This document shows, one piece after another, positions 1 through 8,314 of a stretch of 64,000 nt of DNA. Each line of letters begins with the position of its first letter. Within the stretch, counting starts at the first letter, position 1. The DNA lies in NCBI RefSeq assembly GCF_001269885.1, contig NZ_LHVH01000026.1, positions 1 through 64,000 on the forward strand. Reading direction: 5' to 3'. The DNA is from Pseudomonas kilonensis (GTDB lineage Bacteria; Pseudomonadota; Gammaproteobacteria; Pseudomonadales; Pseudomonadaceae). The position numbers were made by a program, and so were the translations under genes. The notes beneath the pieces were generated by a model. That model saw only the letters and a list, made by a program, of their open reading frames with translations, made no database searches and was not told the origin of the DNA.

Positions 1-39
1 AAGGAGTTTTCCGTTTCGACTGCGCCGGAAGTGGGGCGA

Positions 40-67
40 ATTATAGACTTCCAGAATCTGCCGTCAA
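40..67 (-). promoter_or_regulatory. Sigma-70 promoter firing off the left edge
   Basis: On the minus strand a TTGACG -35 (62-67) and a perfect TATAAT -10 (40-45) are separated by 16 bases and followed by a GC-rich discriminator. It points leftward, out of the window, so its target cannot be seen. Near-consensus boxes with a GC-rich discriminator are typical of stable-RNA and translation-gene promoters; that target class is inference. Confidence 0.55.
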
Positions 68-202
68 CCCTTAATTTGATTTTTCTATCTTGAGCCCGAC
101 ACCACACTTAAATCTGCCCGGTATATAGACGGAATCGTCGCACATGCGCAATATACTGCTCAACGCAGCCTCCCCCGCCTTTATTCTGGACGACACTTCG
201 TA

Positions 203-1093
203 ATGACACCCCCTCCACATCGCAGCCTGGCCTCCACCCTGTATCCGGTTGCCCTGCTATTAATAGCCATGGCCTCCATCCAATCGGGAGCCTCCCTCGC
301 CAAAAGCATGTTCCCGGTAGTGGGCGCACAGGGCACTACGACGCTGCGACTCATTTTTGCCAGCCTCATCATGCTGTTGTTGCTACGCCCCTGGCGCGCC
401 AAGCTCACCGCCCAATCCCTGCGCACGGTGATCGTTTACGGGATGGCGTTGGGCGGCATGAACTTTCTCTTCTATATGTCGGTTCGTACCGTTCCACTGG
501 GTATTGCCGTGGCACTGGAGTTCACCGGGCCTCTGGCAGTTGCCATTTACGCCTCACGCCGGGCAATCGACTTTCTCTGGATCGCCCTGGCAGTCGCTGG
601 CCTGCTTCTGCTTATACCGACCGGAGCGACCAATGCCGGTATTGACCTGCTTGGAGCCGGCTATGCGCTGGGCGCAGGTGTTTGCTGGGCGTTGTACATC
701 CTGTTTGGCCAGAAGGCTGGCGCGGACAATGGTGTGCAAACCGCCGCACTGGGGGTAATGATCGCGGCCCTATTCGTCGCACCGATTGGGATTGTGCACG
801 CAGGCGCCGCACTGCTCACACCGAGCCTGATTCCAATCGCCATCGGCGTCGCCATTCTGTCTACGGCTCTGCCCTATACCCTGGAAATGATCTCCCTGAC
901 CCGAATGCCAGCCCGCACTTTCGGCACTCTGATGAGCGTCGAACCGGCAGTCGCGGCCCTGTCGGGGCTGGTCTTTCTGCAGGAGTACTTGTCCCTGGCC
1001 CAATGGTTAGCCATTACCTGCATCATCCTGGCGTCGGTTGGCGCAACGCTGACCATGGCCAACACCGCGAAGCCTGCCGTCGCGGCAGATTGA
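203..1093 (+). CDS. rhtA: EamA-family threonine/homoserine exporter RhtA
   Basis: This 296-residue inner-membrane protein has about ten hydrophobic segments arranged as two EamA repeats, the drug/metabolite-transporter fold. The length matches E. coli RhtA (about 295). RhtA-type proteins export threonine and homoserine by proton exchange. The conserved stretch around LEFTGPLAVA (about residue 105) and the SVEPAVAALSG stretch near residue 247 are typical of the RhtA subgroup. It stands alone, with a small lipoprotein gene downstream. The substrate is inferred from family; the transporter class is secure. Confidence 0.85.
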   Translation: MTPPPHRSLASTLYPVALLLIAMASIQSGASLAKSMFPVVGAQGTTTLRLIFASLIMLLLLRPWRAKLTAQSLRTVIVYGMALGGMNFLFYMSVRTVPLGIAVALEFTGPLAVAIYASRRAIDFLWIALAVAGLLLLIPTGATNAGIDLLGAGYALGAGVCWALYILFGQKAGADNGVQTAALGVMIAALFVAPIGIVHAGAALLTPSLIPIAIGVAILSTALPYTLEMISLTRMPARTFGTLMSVEPAVAALSGLVFLQEYLSLAQWLAITCIILASVGATLTMANTAKPAVAAD

Positions 1094-1261
1094 AGCAGGA
1101 TTTAACGAAGGTCTGGTATTTGCCGCGCATTTAGGCCATGTTTAGGCCAGTAACCCAATGTCAGACATGGATTTTTTCATACAGGACGTCATGAACGCTT
1201 CACGCCAGAGCGAACACAATCGTACGTGGACACAAGATCCACGACGATCATAAGGACGGGA

Positions 1262-1543
1262 ATGAAACGAATTTTGATACTGATCGCCGTACTTGCAGTA
1301 GCGGGCTGTGCGGCAACATCGAAAACTGAAGTCAAGCGCGGTAAAAAAGGCCTGCACATCAATTGCTCCGGCCTGTCCTCATCCTGGGACCAGTGCGCCG
1401 CCAGTGCCGCCAACTCATGCGCGCCCAAGGGTTACAAGGTCATTGCAAAGTCCGGCGACGCCGTCGAAGAACCCGGGGATTATCCCTTCGGGCTCAATCC
1501 CGCCGGTTATACCAGCCGCAGCATGATCGTCATCTGCAAATAG
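1262..1543 (+). CDS. Small outer-membrane-type lipoprotein, unknown function
   Basis: A 93-residue protein with a type II signal: MKRILILIAVLAVAGC, the lipobox cysteine being residue 16. The ATG at 1262 follows a purine-rich AAGGACGGG, so I prefer it over in-frame codons further upstream. The mature part holds three cysteines that could form disulfides in the periplasm, and ends CK. No functional domain was recognised. It sits between rhtA and the convergent TetR gene and is probably monocistronic. Confidence 0.7.
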   Translation: MKRILILIAVLAVAGCAATSKTEVKRGKKGLHINCSGLSSSWDQCAASAANSCAPKGYKVIAKSGDAVEEPGDYPFGLNPAGYTSRSMIVICK

Positions 1544-1549
1544 GCCACG

Positions 1550-2119
1550 TCAGTCGAGCCCTTGCTCGGCCATTCGGCGCCTAATCTCCTCATGACTGGA
1601 CTTGAGGACGTCACGCTGGACCTGCGGCGTGACCAGCATCCGCGCAACAACCAACGCCCCCACGCATTGAGACAGGATGGCCCAGGCCAGACTGTCGCTT
1701 CCCAATATCCGCGCCCAGCTTTCGTGCAAACGACAGATCCACGTTTGCGCCGCCTCCCTCACCTGGACATCCGATCGCGCGATCTCGGCACCCAGCACCG
1801 GCAACGCACACCCGGCTTCGGGCTGCTCAACGTGGCTCATGCTCAGGTACTGCTTGAGGCAGCGCTCCAGCTTCATTGAGTCCATGGCACCGTCGCCACT
1901 CAGACGATCCAGGCTTTGGGCCAATTCCCGCTCGACAATGGCCTTGAAAAGCTCATCCTTCGATGAGAAGTGGCTATAAAACGCACCGCCGCTCAACCCG
2001 ATCGCTTTCATCAAGCCATCGACACCGACCGTGGAGAACCCCGACTTCTTGGCAGAGACGGCACTGCTGGCGAGCAGTTTCTCGCGGGTTTCCATTTTGT
2101 GATTGGCTGAATATCGCAT
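1550..2119 (-). CDS. TetR/AcrR-family repressor
   Basis: This 189-residue protein has the TetR N-terminal helix-turn-helix (about residues 8-55), including VDGLMKAIGLSGGAFYSHFSSKDELF, given here only as a landmark near residues 33-58. The C-terminal ligand domain is diverged. The gene is transcribed away from a short-chain dehydrogenase plus an HCCA-isomerase-like gene, with a palindromic site in the shared 90-base promoter region. It most likely represses that pair and itself. The ligand is unknown. TetR assignment is firm; the target is inference from divergence. Confidence 0.85.
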   Translation of the reverse strand: MRYSANHKMETREKLLASSAVSAKKSGFSTVGVDGLMKAIGLSGGAFYSHFSSKDELFKAIVERELAQSLDRLSGDGAMDSMKLERCLKQYLSMSHVEQPEAGCALPVLGAEIARSDVQVREAAQTWICRLHESWARILGSDSLAWAILSQCVGALVVARMLVTPQVQRDVLKSSHEEIRRRMAEQGLD

Positions 2120-2166
2120 GGTCCTGCCCCTGATTGCTCACCTTGACGCTTGCCGGATCTTAGCAT

Positions 2167-2191
2167 AACGTCCGTTTAGCTAACGATCGTT
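2167..2191. promoter_or_regulatory. Probable TetR operator
   Basis: The TetR/SDR intergenic region contains the perfect 10-base palindrome AACGATCGTT (2182-2191) and, 15 bases earlier, the related AACGTCCGTT (2167-2176). Two similar sites on the same helical face fit a TetR dimer pair covering both divergent promoters. Confidence 0.5.
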
Positions 2192-2208
2192 TACCAATGA
2201 GGCTAACC

Positions 2209-2937
2209 ATGAATAACAAGAAGGTCGTACTGGTTGTTGGCGCGGGCGATGCCACCGGCGGAGCGATTGCCAAACGCTTTGCGCAGGAAGGTTTTGTTGC
2301 CTGCGTTACCCGCCGCAGCGCCGACAAACTCGAGCCTCTAGTGGCTGGAATCCGCGCCCAAGGCGGCGAAGCCCACGGGTTTGCCTGTGACGCGCGCAAA
2401 GAAGACGACGTGATCGCACTCATCGAGCAAATCGAGAACCAGATCGGCCCGATTGAAGCCTTTGTGTTCAACATCGGCGCCAACGTCCCCTGCAGCATCC
2501 TTGAAGAAACCGCGCGCAAGTATTTCAAGATTTGGGAGATGGCCTGTTTCTCAGGTTTTCTCAATGCGCGGGAAGTGGCCAAGCGCATGGTCAAGCGCCA
2601 GCGCGGGACGATCCTGTTTACCGGGGCAACGGCGGGATTGCGCGGCGCTTCGGGGTTCGCCGCATTCGCAGGCGCCAAGCATGGCATCCGGGCATTGGCC
2701 CAGAGCATGGCCCGTGAACTGGGGCCGCTGAATATTCATGTCGCCCATGTGGTGGTGGACGGCGCCATCGACACCGACTTCATCCGCGATAATTTCCCGG
2801 AAAAATATGCCACCAAGGATCAGGACGGCATCCTGAACCCTGAACACATCGCCGACAATTACTGGTACCTGCACAGCCAACCCCGCGACGCCTGGACCTT
2901 CGAACTGGACCTGCGGCCCTGGAGCGAGCGCTGGTAA
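2209..2937 (+). CDS. Short-chain dehydrogenase/reductase (SDR)
   Basis: An SDR of 242 residues with a modified nucleotide-binding motif near the N-terminus (VVGAGDATGGAIAKRF instead of TGxxxGxG). The usual Tyr-x-x-x-Lys is also altered: the stretch GASGFAAFAGAKHGIRAL has the lysine, but phenylalanine stands where the catalytic tyrosine is expected. The ATG at 2209 has GAGG about seven bases upstream, better than the ATG at 2197. It is followed 34 bases later by an HCCA-isomerase-like gene. SDRs of this atypical type are often annotated glucose/ribitol dehydrogenase-like; the substrate is unknown and normal SDR chemistry is uncertain. Confidence 0.8.
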   Translation: MNNKKVVLVVGAGDATGGAIAKRFAQEGFVACVTRRSADKLEPLVAGIRAQGGEAHGFACDARKEDDVIALIEQIENQIGPIEAFVFNIGANVPCSILEETARKYFKIWEMACFSGFLNAREVAKRMVKRQRGTILFTGATAGLRGASGFAAFAGAKHGIRALAQSMARELGPLNIHVAHVVVDGAIDTDFIRDNFPEKYATKDQDGILNPEHIADNYWYLHSQPRDAWTFELDLRPWSERW

Positions 2938-2971
2938 ACCCTCCCCTCACAACAACAAGAGAGCAGATCCC

Positions 2972-3562
2972 ATGAGCAAATCGGTGGAGTTTTACTTCGA
3001 TTTCGGCAGCCCGACCACGTACCTGGCCTATACCCAGTTGCCGACGCTGTGCGCGCAGACCAACAGCCAGCTGATCTATCGTCCGATGTTATTGGGCGGC
3101 GTCTTCAAGGCAACCGGCAATGCATCACCGGCGACAGTGCCGGCCAAGAACCCTTACCTGTTCAAGGATCTGAATCGCTTCGCCAAGCGCTACGGCGTTG
3201 CGTTCCAGTTCAATCCACACTTCCCCATCAATACACTGCAACTGATGCGCGCGGTGACTGGCATGCAGTTGCGCCAACCTGAACGCTTCGAGGCCTTCGT
3301 CGATTGCCTGTTCCGTGCCTTTTGGGTGGACGGCCGCAATCTCAATGACCCGACGACTGTCGCAGCGGTCCTGAACGAGGGCGGCTTCGATGCCGACTAT
3401 GTGCTGGCCTTGACGAACAACGAGCAGGTCAAGCAAGCACTCAAGACCACCACTGAAGAAGCCATCGCACGGGGCGTGTTCGGCGCCCCGAGCATGTTTG
3501 TCGGCAACGAGTTGTTCTTCGGCCAGGATCGGTTGGACTTCGTCCGTGAAGCCCTCGCCTGA
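2972..3562 (+). CDS. 2-hydroxychromene-2-carboxylate isomerase / GST-kappa family protein
   Basis: A 196-residue DsbA-like thioredoxin-fold protein. The N-terminus VEFYFDFGSPTTYLAY carries the serine (residue 13) that replaces cysteine in glutathione-dependent HCCA isomerases and kappa-class GSTs; the C-terminal GVFGAPSMFVGNELFFGQDRL stretch holds the conserved cis-proline region (GAPSMFV). HCCA isomerases interconvert 2-hydroxychromene-2-carboxylate and trans-o-hydroxybenzylidenepyruvate in naphthalene catabolism, but no other naphthalene gene is nearby. With the upstream SDR it forms a TetR-controlled pair, more likely for detoxifying an aromatic or reactive compound. Confidence 0.8.
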   Translation: MSKSVEFYFDFGSPTTYLAYTQLPTLCAQTNSQLIYRPMLLGGVFKATGNASPATVPAKNPYLFKDLNRFAKRYGVAFQFNPHFPINTLQLMRAVTGMQLRQPERFEAFVDCLFRAFWVDGRNLNDPTTVAAVLNEGGFDADYVLALTNNEQVKQALKTTTEEAIARGVFGAPSMFVGNELFFGQDRLDFVREALA

Positions 3563-3571
3563 TCCTCTACT

Positions 3572-5380
3572 TCAAATTGCCATCGTTCGCGTGTTGAGCC
3601 ATTGCAGTGCGTCACCGTCCAGCAACGGGCTCAAGCGACGCTGAACCTCGGCGTGGTAGGCGTTGAAGCAATCTTTTTCGTCCTGGGTCAGCAGCGAAGG
3701 TTCCAGGCAGCGGGTGTCGATCGGGCACAGGGTCAGGGTTTCAAACTCAAGGAACTCGCCGAACTCGCTGCTTCCGGCTTCACGATTCAACACCAGGTTC
3801 TCGATGCGCACCCCCCAGCGACCGGGACGATAAGTGCCCGGTTCGATGGAGGTGATCATGCCTGCCTGCATCGCCGTCTGCGGCGCGGCAGCGGCTTGAT
3901 AGGCAATCACCTGCGGGCCTTCGTGGACATTGAGGAAATAGCCGACGCCATGGCCGGTGCCGTGGCCGTAATCCACCTGCTCCGCCCAGATCGGTGCACG
4001 GGCGATAGCATCCAGCAACGGCGAAAGAATGCCCCGCGGGAATTTGGCCCGGGACAGGGCAATCACGCCCTTGAGCACGCGCGTGCAATCACGTTTCTGC
4101 TCAGCAGTGGGTGTGCCAACCGGTACCATGCGAGTGATGTCGGTGGTGCCCCCCAAGTACTGGCCGCCGGAATCGATCAGCAACAAGCCATCACCTTCGA
4201 TGACCGCATGGGCTTCTTCCGTGGCGTGGTAATGAGGCATCGCGCCGTTGGCGTTAAAGGCGGCGATGGTGTTGAAACTCAGGGAGACGAAGTCCGGCCG
4301 GCGCGTGCGGGCGGCGGTCAGGTGCTCGTCGATGGTCAACTCGGTGATGCGCTCGCGTCCCCAGGCCCCTTCCAGCCAGGCGAAGAACTCACAGAGCGCC
4401 GCGCCATCCTGCTCCATGGCCTGACGGATGTGTTCGGCATCGGCCAGGCTTTTGCGAGACTTGGCCAGCGTCGTTGGATTGAGACCTTCGACCAACTTCA
4501 CGCCGCTGCCCAGGTTATCCAGCAAGCCGACCGTCACTCGCGCCGGATCGATCTGCAGGCTCGCGCCGGCCGGCACTTCACGCAATGCAGCGCCGGCTTC
4601 GCTGTAATCGCGCAGGGCCAAGCCGTCCTGTTCAAGAACGGCACGCAGCGCTGCGTCAACCTTGTCCAGGGCCACGAACAGCGTTGCCTGTTGCTGGCTG
4701 ATCAAGGCGAAGGAGACGAACACGGGGTTGAACGACACATCCGCGCCGCGCAGGTTGAACAACCAGGCGATGTCATCCAGCGTGGCGATGAAATGCCAGT
4801 CGGCACCGCGCTCCTTGAGGGCTTCGCGCAGCTTGGCGAGTTTCTCGACCCGGCTGACGGTCGCCTGGGGAGGCAAATGGGCATAGACCGGCTGATCCGG
4901 CAAGCTTGGGCGATCGCTCCAGACTGCCTTGAGCAGATCGATGTCGGTACGCAACCGCGCGCCGCGTTCCGCAAGCTTGCCGCCCAGGGTGCGAGCCGAC
5001 GCCACGGCCATGACCGCACCGTCAACGGCGACCACTCCACCCTCAGGCGTTTGTTCCGCCAGCCAGTCCAAGGGGCCGGGCTGGCCGGGAATGAGCTTGA
5101 CCAGCTCGATACCACTGCCCTCCAGCTCCTTGGTGGCCTGCTCCCAATAACGGCTATCGGTCCAGACGCCGGCGAAACTGTCGGTCACGATCAAGGTACC
5201 CACCGAGCCATGGAACCCCGACAGCCATTGCCGTCCCTGCCAATAGCCCGGCATGTATTCGGACAGATGCGGGTCGGCCGATGGCACCAGCAGCGCATGA
5301 ATGCCCTCTCGGCTCATCAGTTGGCGGATTTGGGCCAGGCGCTGGGGAACCAGTCCATGGGGCAAAGGCTCGGTGCTCAT
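3572..5380 (-). CDS. Xaa-Pro aminopeptidase (M24B, eukaryotic-type three-domain)
   Basis: At 602 residues this is the long, three-domain aminopeptidase P: two creatinase-like N-terminal domains followed by a pita-bread M24 catalytic domain. The metal ligands are visible: aspartates in LLIDSGGQYLGGTTDITRM, histidine in GTGHGVGYFLNVHEGP, and glutamates in SIEPGTY and RIENLVL. It removes N-terminal residues preceding proline, in the cytosol. AGGAG lies just before the ATG at 5380. The E. coli PepP type is about 440 residues, so this is a different subfamily. It lies 45 bases downstream of the desulfurase gene on the same strand. Confidence 0.9.
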   Translation of the reverse strand: MSTEPLPHGLVPQRLAQIRQLMSREGIHALLVPSADPHLSEYMPGYWQGRQWLSGFHGSVGTLIVTDSFAGVWTDSRYWEQATKELEGSGIELVKLIPGQPGPLDWLAEQTPEGGVVAVDGAVMAVASARTLGGKLAERGARLRTDIDLLKAVWSDRPSLPDQPVYAHLPPQATVSRVEKLAKLREALKERGADWHFIATLDDIAWLFNLRGADVSFNPVFVSFALISQQQATLFVALDKVDAALRAVLEQDGLALRDYSEAGAALREVPAGASLQIDPARVTVGLLDNLGSGVKLVEGLNPTTLAKSRKSLADAEHIRQAMEQDGAALCEFFAWLEGAWGRERITELTIDEHLTAARTRRPDFVSLSFNTIAAFNANGAMPHYHATEEAHAVIEGDGLLLIDSGGQYLGGTTDITRMVPVGTPTAEQKRDCTRVLKGVIALSRAKFPRGILSPLLDAIARAPIWAEQVDYGHGTGHGVGYFLNVHEGPQVIAYQAAAAPQTAMQAGMITSIEPGTYRPGRWGVRIENLVLNREAGSSEFGEFLEFETLTLCPIDTRCLEPSLLTQDEKDCFNAYHAEVQRRLSPLLDGDALQWLNTRTMAI

Positions 5381-5425
5381 TGTTTCTCCTACTCATTGAT
5401 ATTGTTGTTCGATGCCGAAGACGGC

Positions 5426-6592
5426 TTATGGGGTCGTGGCCCAGAACGCCGGCGCAGTCGCGCACGCCGCCTGGATCAGCCGCACCGCCTCGTCGATATC
5501 CTGCTCGGTGGTAAAACGGCCCAGGCTCAAGCGAATGGTCCGCCCGGCCGCACGCGCATCGTGCCCCAGGGCCAGCAGCACGTGGGACGGGGTGTTGTGC
5601 GCCGAATTGCAGGCCGACGTGGCAGAAAATGCAATCGATACGCCTAATGCTACCGGGTTGAAGTCACCTTCGTTGAAGGTCAGGCTCAGCGTGTGGGGAA
5701 TCCGACGGCTCGCACTGCCGTTTATACGCACACCGGGCAAGGCCAGCAGCGGCTCCAGCAAACGATTGCGCAACCGGGCGATTTTAGCGAGTTCTTCGTC
5801 GAATGCCTCGGCCGCGAGTTCGAATGCGGCGCCCATGGCTGCGATCTGGTGGGTCGCCAGGGTCCCGGAGCGCAAACCGCCTTCATGCCCACCGCCGTGA
5901 ATCTGCGCCGACAACCGTGGCCGGGCACGGTCGCCGACGTAGAGCGCACCGATGCCCTTGGGGCCGTAGATCTTATGCGCGGAAAAAGACATCAGGTCCA
6001 CCGGCCAACGAGACAGGTCGATCTGCACCTTGCCGGCGCCCTGGGCTGCGTCCACATGAAACAGCGCGCCGTGCTCGCGAACAATCTCGCCGATGGCGAT
6101 GACGTCGTTGACGGTGCCCAGCTCGTTGTTCACCAGCATCAGCGACACCAGGAACGTGTCTTCACGCAACGCCTCGCGAACCGCTTGCGGACTGATCAGG
6201 CCCTCGGCGTCCGGCGCCAGCCAGGTCACCGCAACGCCGATCTCTTCAAGCTGGCGCGCCGTGTCGAGAATCGCCTTGTGTTCGATCAGACTGGTGATGA
6301 CATGGCCGGCGGAACCACCGCGCGCCTGGGCCACCCCTTTGAGGGCCAGGTTATTGGATTCGGTAGCGCCGGACGTCCAGACGATCTGTTCGGGCTGAGC
6401 CCCGACCAGTTGCGCCACCTGCTGGCGGGCACGTTCCACCGAGCGCCGGGCCTCCTGGCCGAAGGCATGGGAACTGGAAGCCGGGTTGCCAAAGTTGCCG
6501 TCAAAGCCCAGACACTCGACCATGACCCGGATGACCCGCTCATCCACCGGCGTGGTGGCGGCGTAGTCGAAATACAAAGGACGTTTATTCAT
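5426..6592 (-). CDS. IscS/NifS-like cysteine desulfurase, stand-alone
   Basis: A class V PLP aminotransferase of 388 residues. The N-terminal YFDYAATTPVD, the PLP lysine in SAHKIYGPKG (K207) and the mobile-loop cysteine in SATSACNSAHNTPSHVL (C328) are all present, so persulfide chemistry is plausible. It moves sulfur from cysteine to acceptor proteins. There is no iscU, iscA, hscBA or fdx nearby, so it is not the housekeeping isc copy. The sequence around the loop cysteine differs from standard IscS (ATSAC rather than SGSAC). It may form a two-gene unit with the aminopeptidase downstream. Confidence 0.85.
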   Translation of the reverse strand: MNKRPLYFDYAATTPVDERVIRVMVECLGFDGNFGNPASSSHAFGQEARRSVERARQQVAQLVGAQPEQIVWTSGATESNNLALKGVAQARGGSAGHVITSLIEHKAILDTARQLEEIGVAVTWLAPDAEGLISPQAVREALREDTFLVSLMLVNNELGTVNDVIAIGEIVREHGALFHVDAAQGAGKVQIDLSRWPVDLMSFSAHKIYGPKGIGALYVGDRARPRLSAQIHGGGHEGGLRSGTLATHQIAAMGAAFELAAEAFDEELAKIARLRNRLLEPLLALPGVRINGSASRRIPHTLSLTFNEGDFNPVALGVSIAFSATSACNSAHNTPSHVLLALGHDARAAGRTIRLSLGRFTTEQDIDEAVRLIQAACATAPAFWATTP

Positions 6593-6751
6593 AGGAAACT
6601 CGCAGAGCCTGCTCCGGGATCAGGCGCCCTCGTTGGGTTCGAGACTAGCAATACCTGATCAAAGACCTTAAAGAAGTCGGACTTCGTTTAAAAGTGCGTA
6701 GGAACGCTCCTGAACAGCGAGCTTAGCAGGCATCGCGGCGAAGCTCAGCCC

Positions 6752-7366
6752 TCAACTGATGCTTTCGAGCAACAACGGATACAGCGAAGCGACCAACAAC
6801 AGCGCCATGCCCCAGTTGAACAGGCGCAGCCAGCGACGATCACGCAACAGGTTGCGCAACAGGCTGCCGCACACCACCCACAGGCTCACGCTTGGCAGGT
6901 TGATCAGGGCAAACACCCCCGCAATTACCAACACGTTGAAGAAATAACCCTGGAGTGGCGTGTACGTACTGATGGCACCGATGGCCATGATCCAGGCCTT
7001 GGGATTGACCCATTGGAACGCCGCGGCGCCCCAGTAGCTGATCGGCGTATTGTCCCCCGGCTGGCTTTCCGAAACCGGGCCGGAGTGGGCTATTTTCCAC
7101 GCCAGGTACAACAGGTACGCCGCGCCGATGTAGCGCAGTGCGGTATAGAGCAGTGGATAAGTCTGGAACACCGCGCCGAGACCAAGGCCCACCGCCAGCA
7201 CCAGGGAAAAGAAGCCGCAGGTAACACCCAGCATGTGAGGAATGGTGCGGTTGAAACCGAAATTGACACCCGAGGCCAACAACATGGTGTTGTTAGGGCC
7301 TGGCGTGATCGAGGTCACCAGGGCAAACAGGGCGAAGCCCAGCAGCAGGTCAAGCGAAAGGGTCAT
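6752..7366 (-). CDS. LysE/RhtB-family amino-acid exporter
   Basis: A 204-residue, roughly six-TM inner-membrane protein with the family hallmark SITPGPNNTMLLASGVNFG near residue 20, and KAWIMAIGA in the middle. The family exports basic or neutral amino acids and homoserine lactones. No Lrp/LysG-type regulator is adjacent. The substrate is not predictable from sequence. Confidence 0.85.
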   Translation of the reverse strand: MTLSLDLLLGFALFALVTSITPGPNNTMLLASGVNFGFNRTIPHMLGVTCGFFSLVLAVGLGLGAVFQTYPLLYTALRYIGAAYLLYLAWKIAHSGPVSESQPGDNTPISYWGAAAFQWVNPKAWIMAIGAISTYTPLQGYFFNVLVIAGVFALINLPSVSLWVVCGSLLRNLLRDRRWLRLFNWGMALLLVASLYPLLLESIS

Positions 7367-7469
7367 GTCAGGTCAGTCCATCAGGGCAGGTCAGTCAAGC
7401 CATGACCCTACCCCACGCCTTGGCGCAAACCCACGGACAGTTGGGCAAAACTTTAAGCGGTACAGTCCC

Positions 7470-7736
7470 TCAGCTTGACCGGCCTGGCTGTTGCACGACC
7501 CGCTCGGCACTCATTTGGCCCTGATCGTCGAAACCCACGTTTTTCTGCGACGAACCGAGCAGCTCGGCTTTTTTCGCGTGGTACTCATCGAACGAAAGGC
7601 CACGGCGATTCAAGGCTTCAAGGGCCAGTTCGCGGGTCTCGTCGGCGGTGTAGGGGCGCAGCTCCGGGGAAGAACTGGCGCAACCGCCCAGGAGGATGGC
7701 GGTCAACAGCAGCAAAACAGCAAAGGTACGGTTCAT
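7470..7736 (-). CDS. Small lipoprotein with SHOCT-like C-terminal segment
   Basis: An 88-residue lipoprotein starting at the ATG at 7736: MNRTFAVLLLLTAILLGGC gives lipobox LGGC with cysteine 19. The C-terminal stretch LALEALNRRGLSFDEYHAKKAELL resembles the short SHOCT helix pair found at protein ends. Upstream in-frame codons would bury the signal peptide and are rejected. Function unknown. Confidence 0.65.
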   Translation of the reverse strand: MNRTFAVLLLLTAILLGGCASSSPELRPYTADETRELALEALNRRGLSFDEYHAKKAELLGSSQKNVGFDDQGQMSAERVVQQPGRSS

Positions 7737-7852
7737 GGCAAGTGTCCGGTGTTCTGGAGTGGGGCGATAAACAAAGGCTACCCGCCAGCCCCGCGCGGCA
7801 GAAATCAACCCTCTCGATAGTGGCTATTGCCTTTGCAGATCAGCCGCTGCAT

Positions 7853-8218
7853 TCAGCCGACCAACTGGCAATGCAGCGCGTTGTCCAGGCTGCGCTCGAT
7901 GTTGCGCAGCACTTGGAAGGAGCCGAACGTCACGGCTTTGGCTCGATGAGCCTGGATCAGCCGCCAGAAATCCTGCTCGCCACTTTCGAAGCTTTGAAGC
8001 GCCGCCTCGCCTGCCTCGCGGGTTTGCCACTGCAAATAGTTGAGCACCCGCCGACCATCCTCGCTGGCCTGGATACTGGCACTCAGGAACCCCTGGTGGT
8101 CCCGAGCCAGGCGCTCGGTTTGTTCCGACAAGGCGGTTACCAGCGCCTGCTGCCATTGCGGTTCGATATCGAATTCCATCAACTGGGTGAAACTGCGATT
8201 GTTCCTTGGTGATTGCAT
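7853..8218 (-). CDS. Antibiotic-biosynthesis-monooxygenase (ABM) protein, SoxR target
   Basis: A 121-residue ABM-fold (dimeric ferredoxin-like) protein; the segment GFLSASIQASEDGRRVLNYLQWQ is the ABM core, with the conserved tryptophan and the later SFESGEQDFW. The ATG at 8218 has GAGGGGACC as ribosome binding site; a longer reading through the soxR promoter is excluded. It is transcribed away from soxR with a perfect SoxR box between them. In P. aeruginosa the gene divergent to soxR (PA2274) encodes such a protein and is SoxR-activated by redox-cycling phenazines. The chemistry, probably quinone or phenazine oxidation, is not proven. Confidence 0.8.
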   Translation of the reverse strand: MQSPRNNRSFTQLMEFDIEPQWQQALVTALSEQTERLARDHQGFLSASIQASEDGRRVLNYLQWQTREAGEAALQSFESGEQDFWRLIQAHRAKAVTFGSFQVLRNIERSLDNALHCQLVG

Positions 8219-8275
8219 GAAAGGTCCCCTCTGCACGTAAGGCGGATCTTGCGATCCGAACGCGTGCAGGGTAAA

Positions 8276-8295
8276 ACCTAAAGTTAACTTTAGGT
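8276..8295. promoter_or_regulatory. soxR box: SoxR box (perfect 20-bp palindrome)
   Basis: Positions 8276-8295 form a flawless 20-base palindrome centred on GTTAAC, ACCTAAAG on one side and CTTTAGGT on the other. It matches the SoxR site consensus (CCTCAAGTTAACTTGAGG) with C-to-A and G-to-T changes at one symmetric position. It lies between the divergent soxR and ABM start codons, 20 bases before soxR. Confidence 0.9.
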
Positions 8296-8314
8296 CAAGC
8301 AGTGAATTGAGGCG

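Noticed and set aside
3602..5647. Plus-strand open frame of 681 codons
   Set aside because: Antisense shadow of the Xaa-Pro aminopeptidase gene, whose metal ligands are all on the minus strand.
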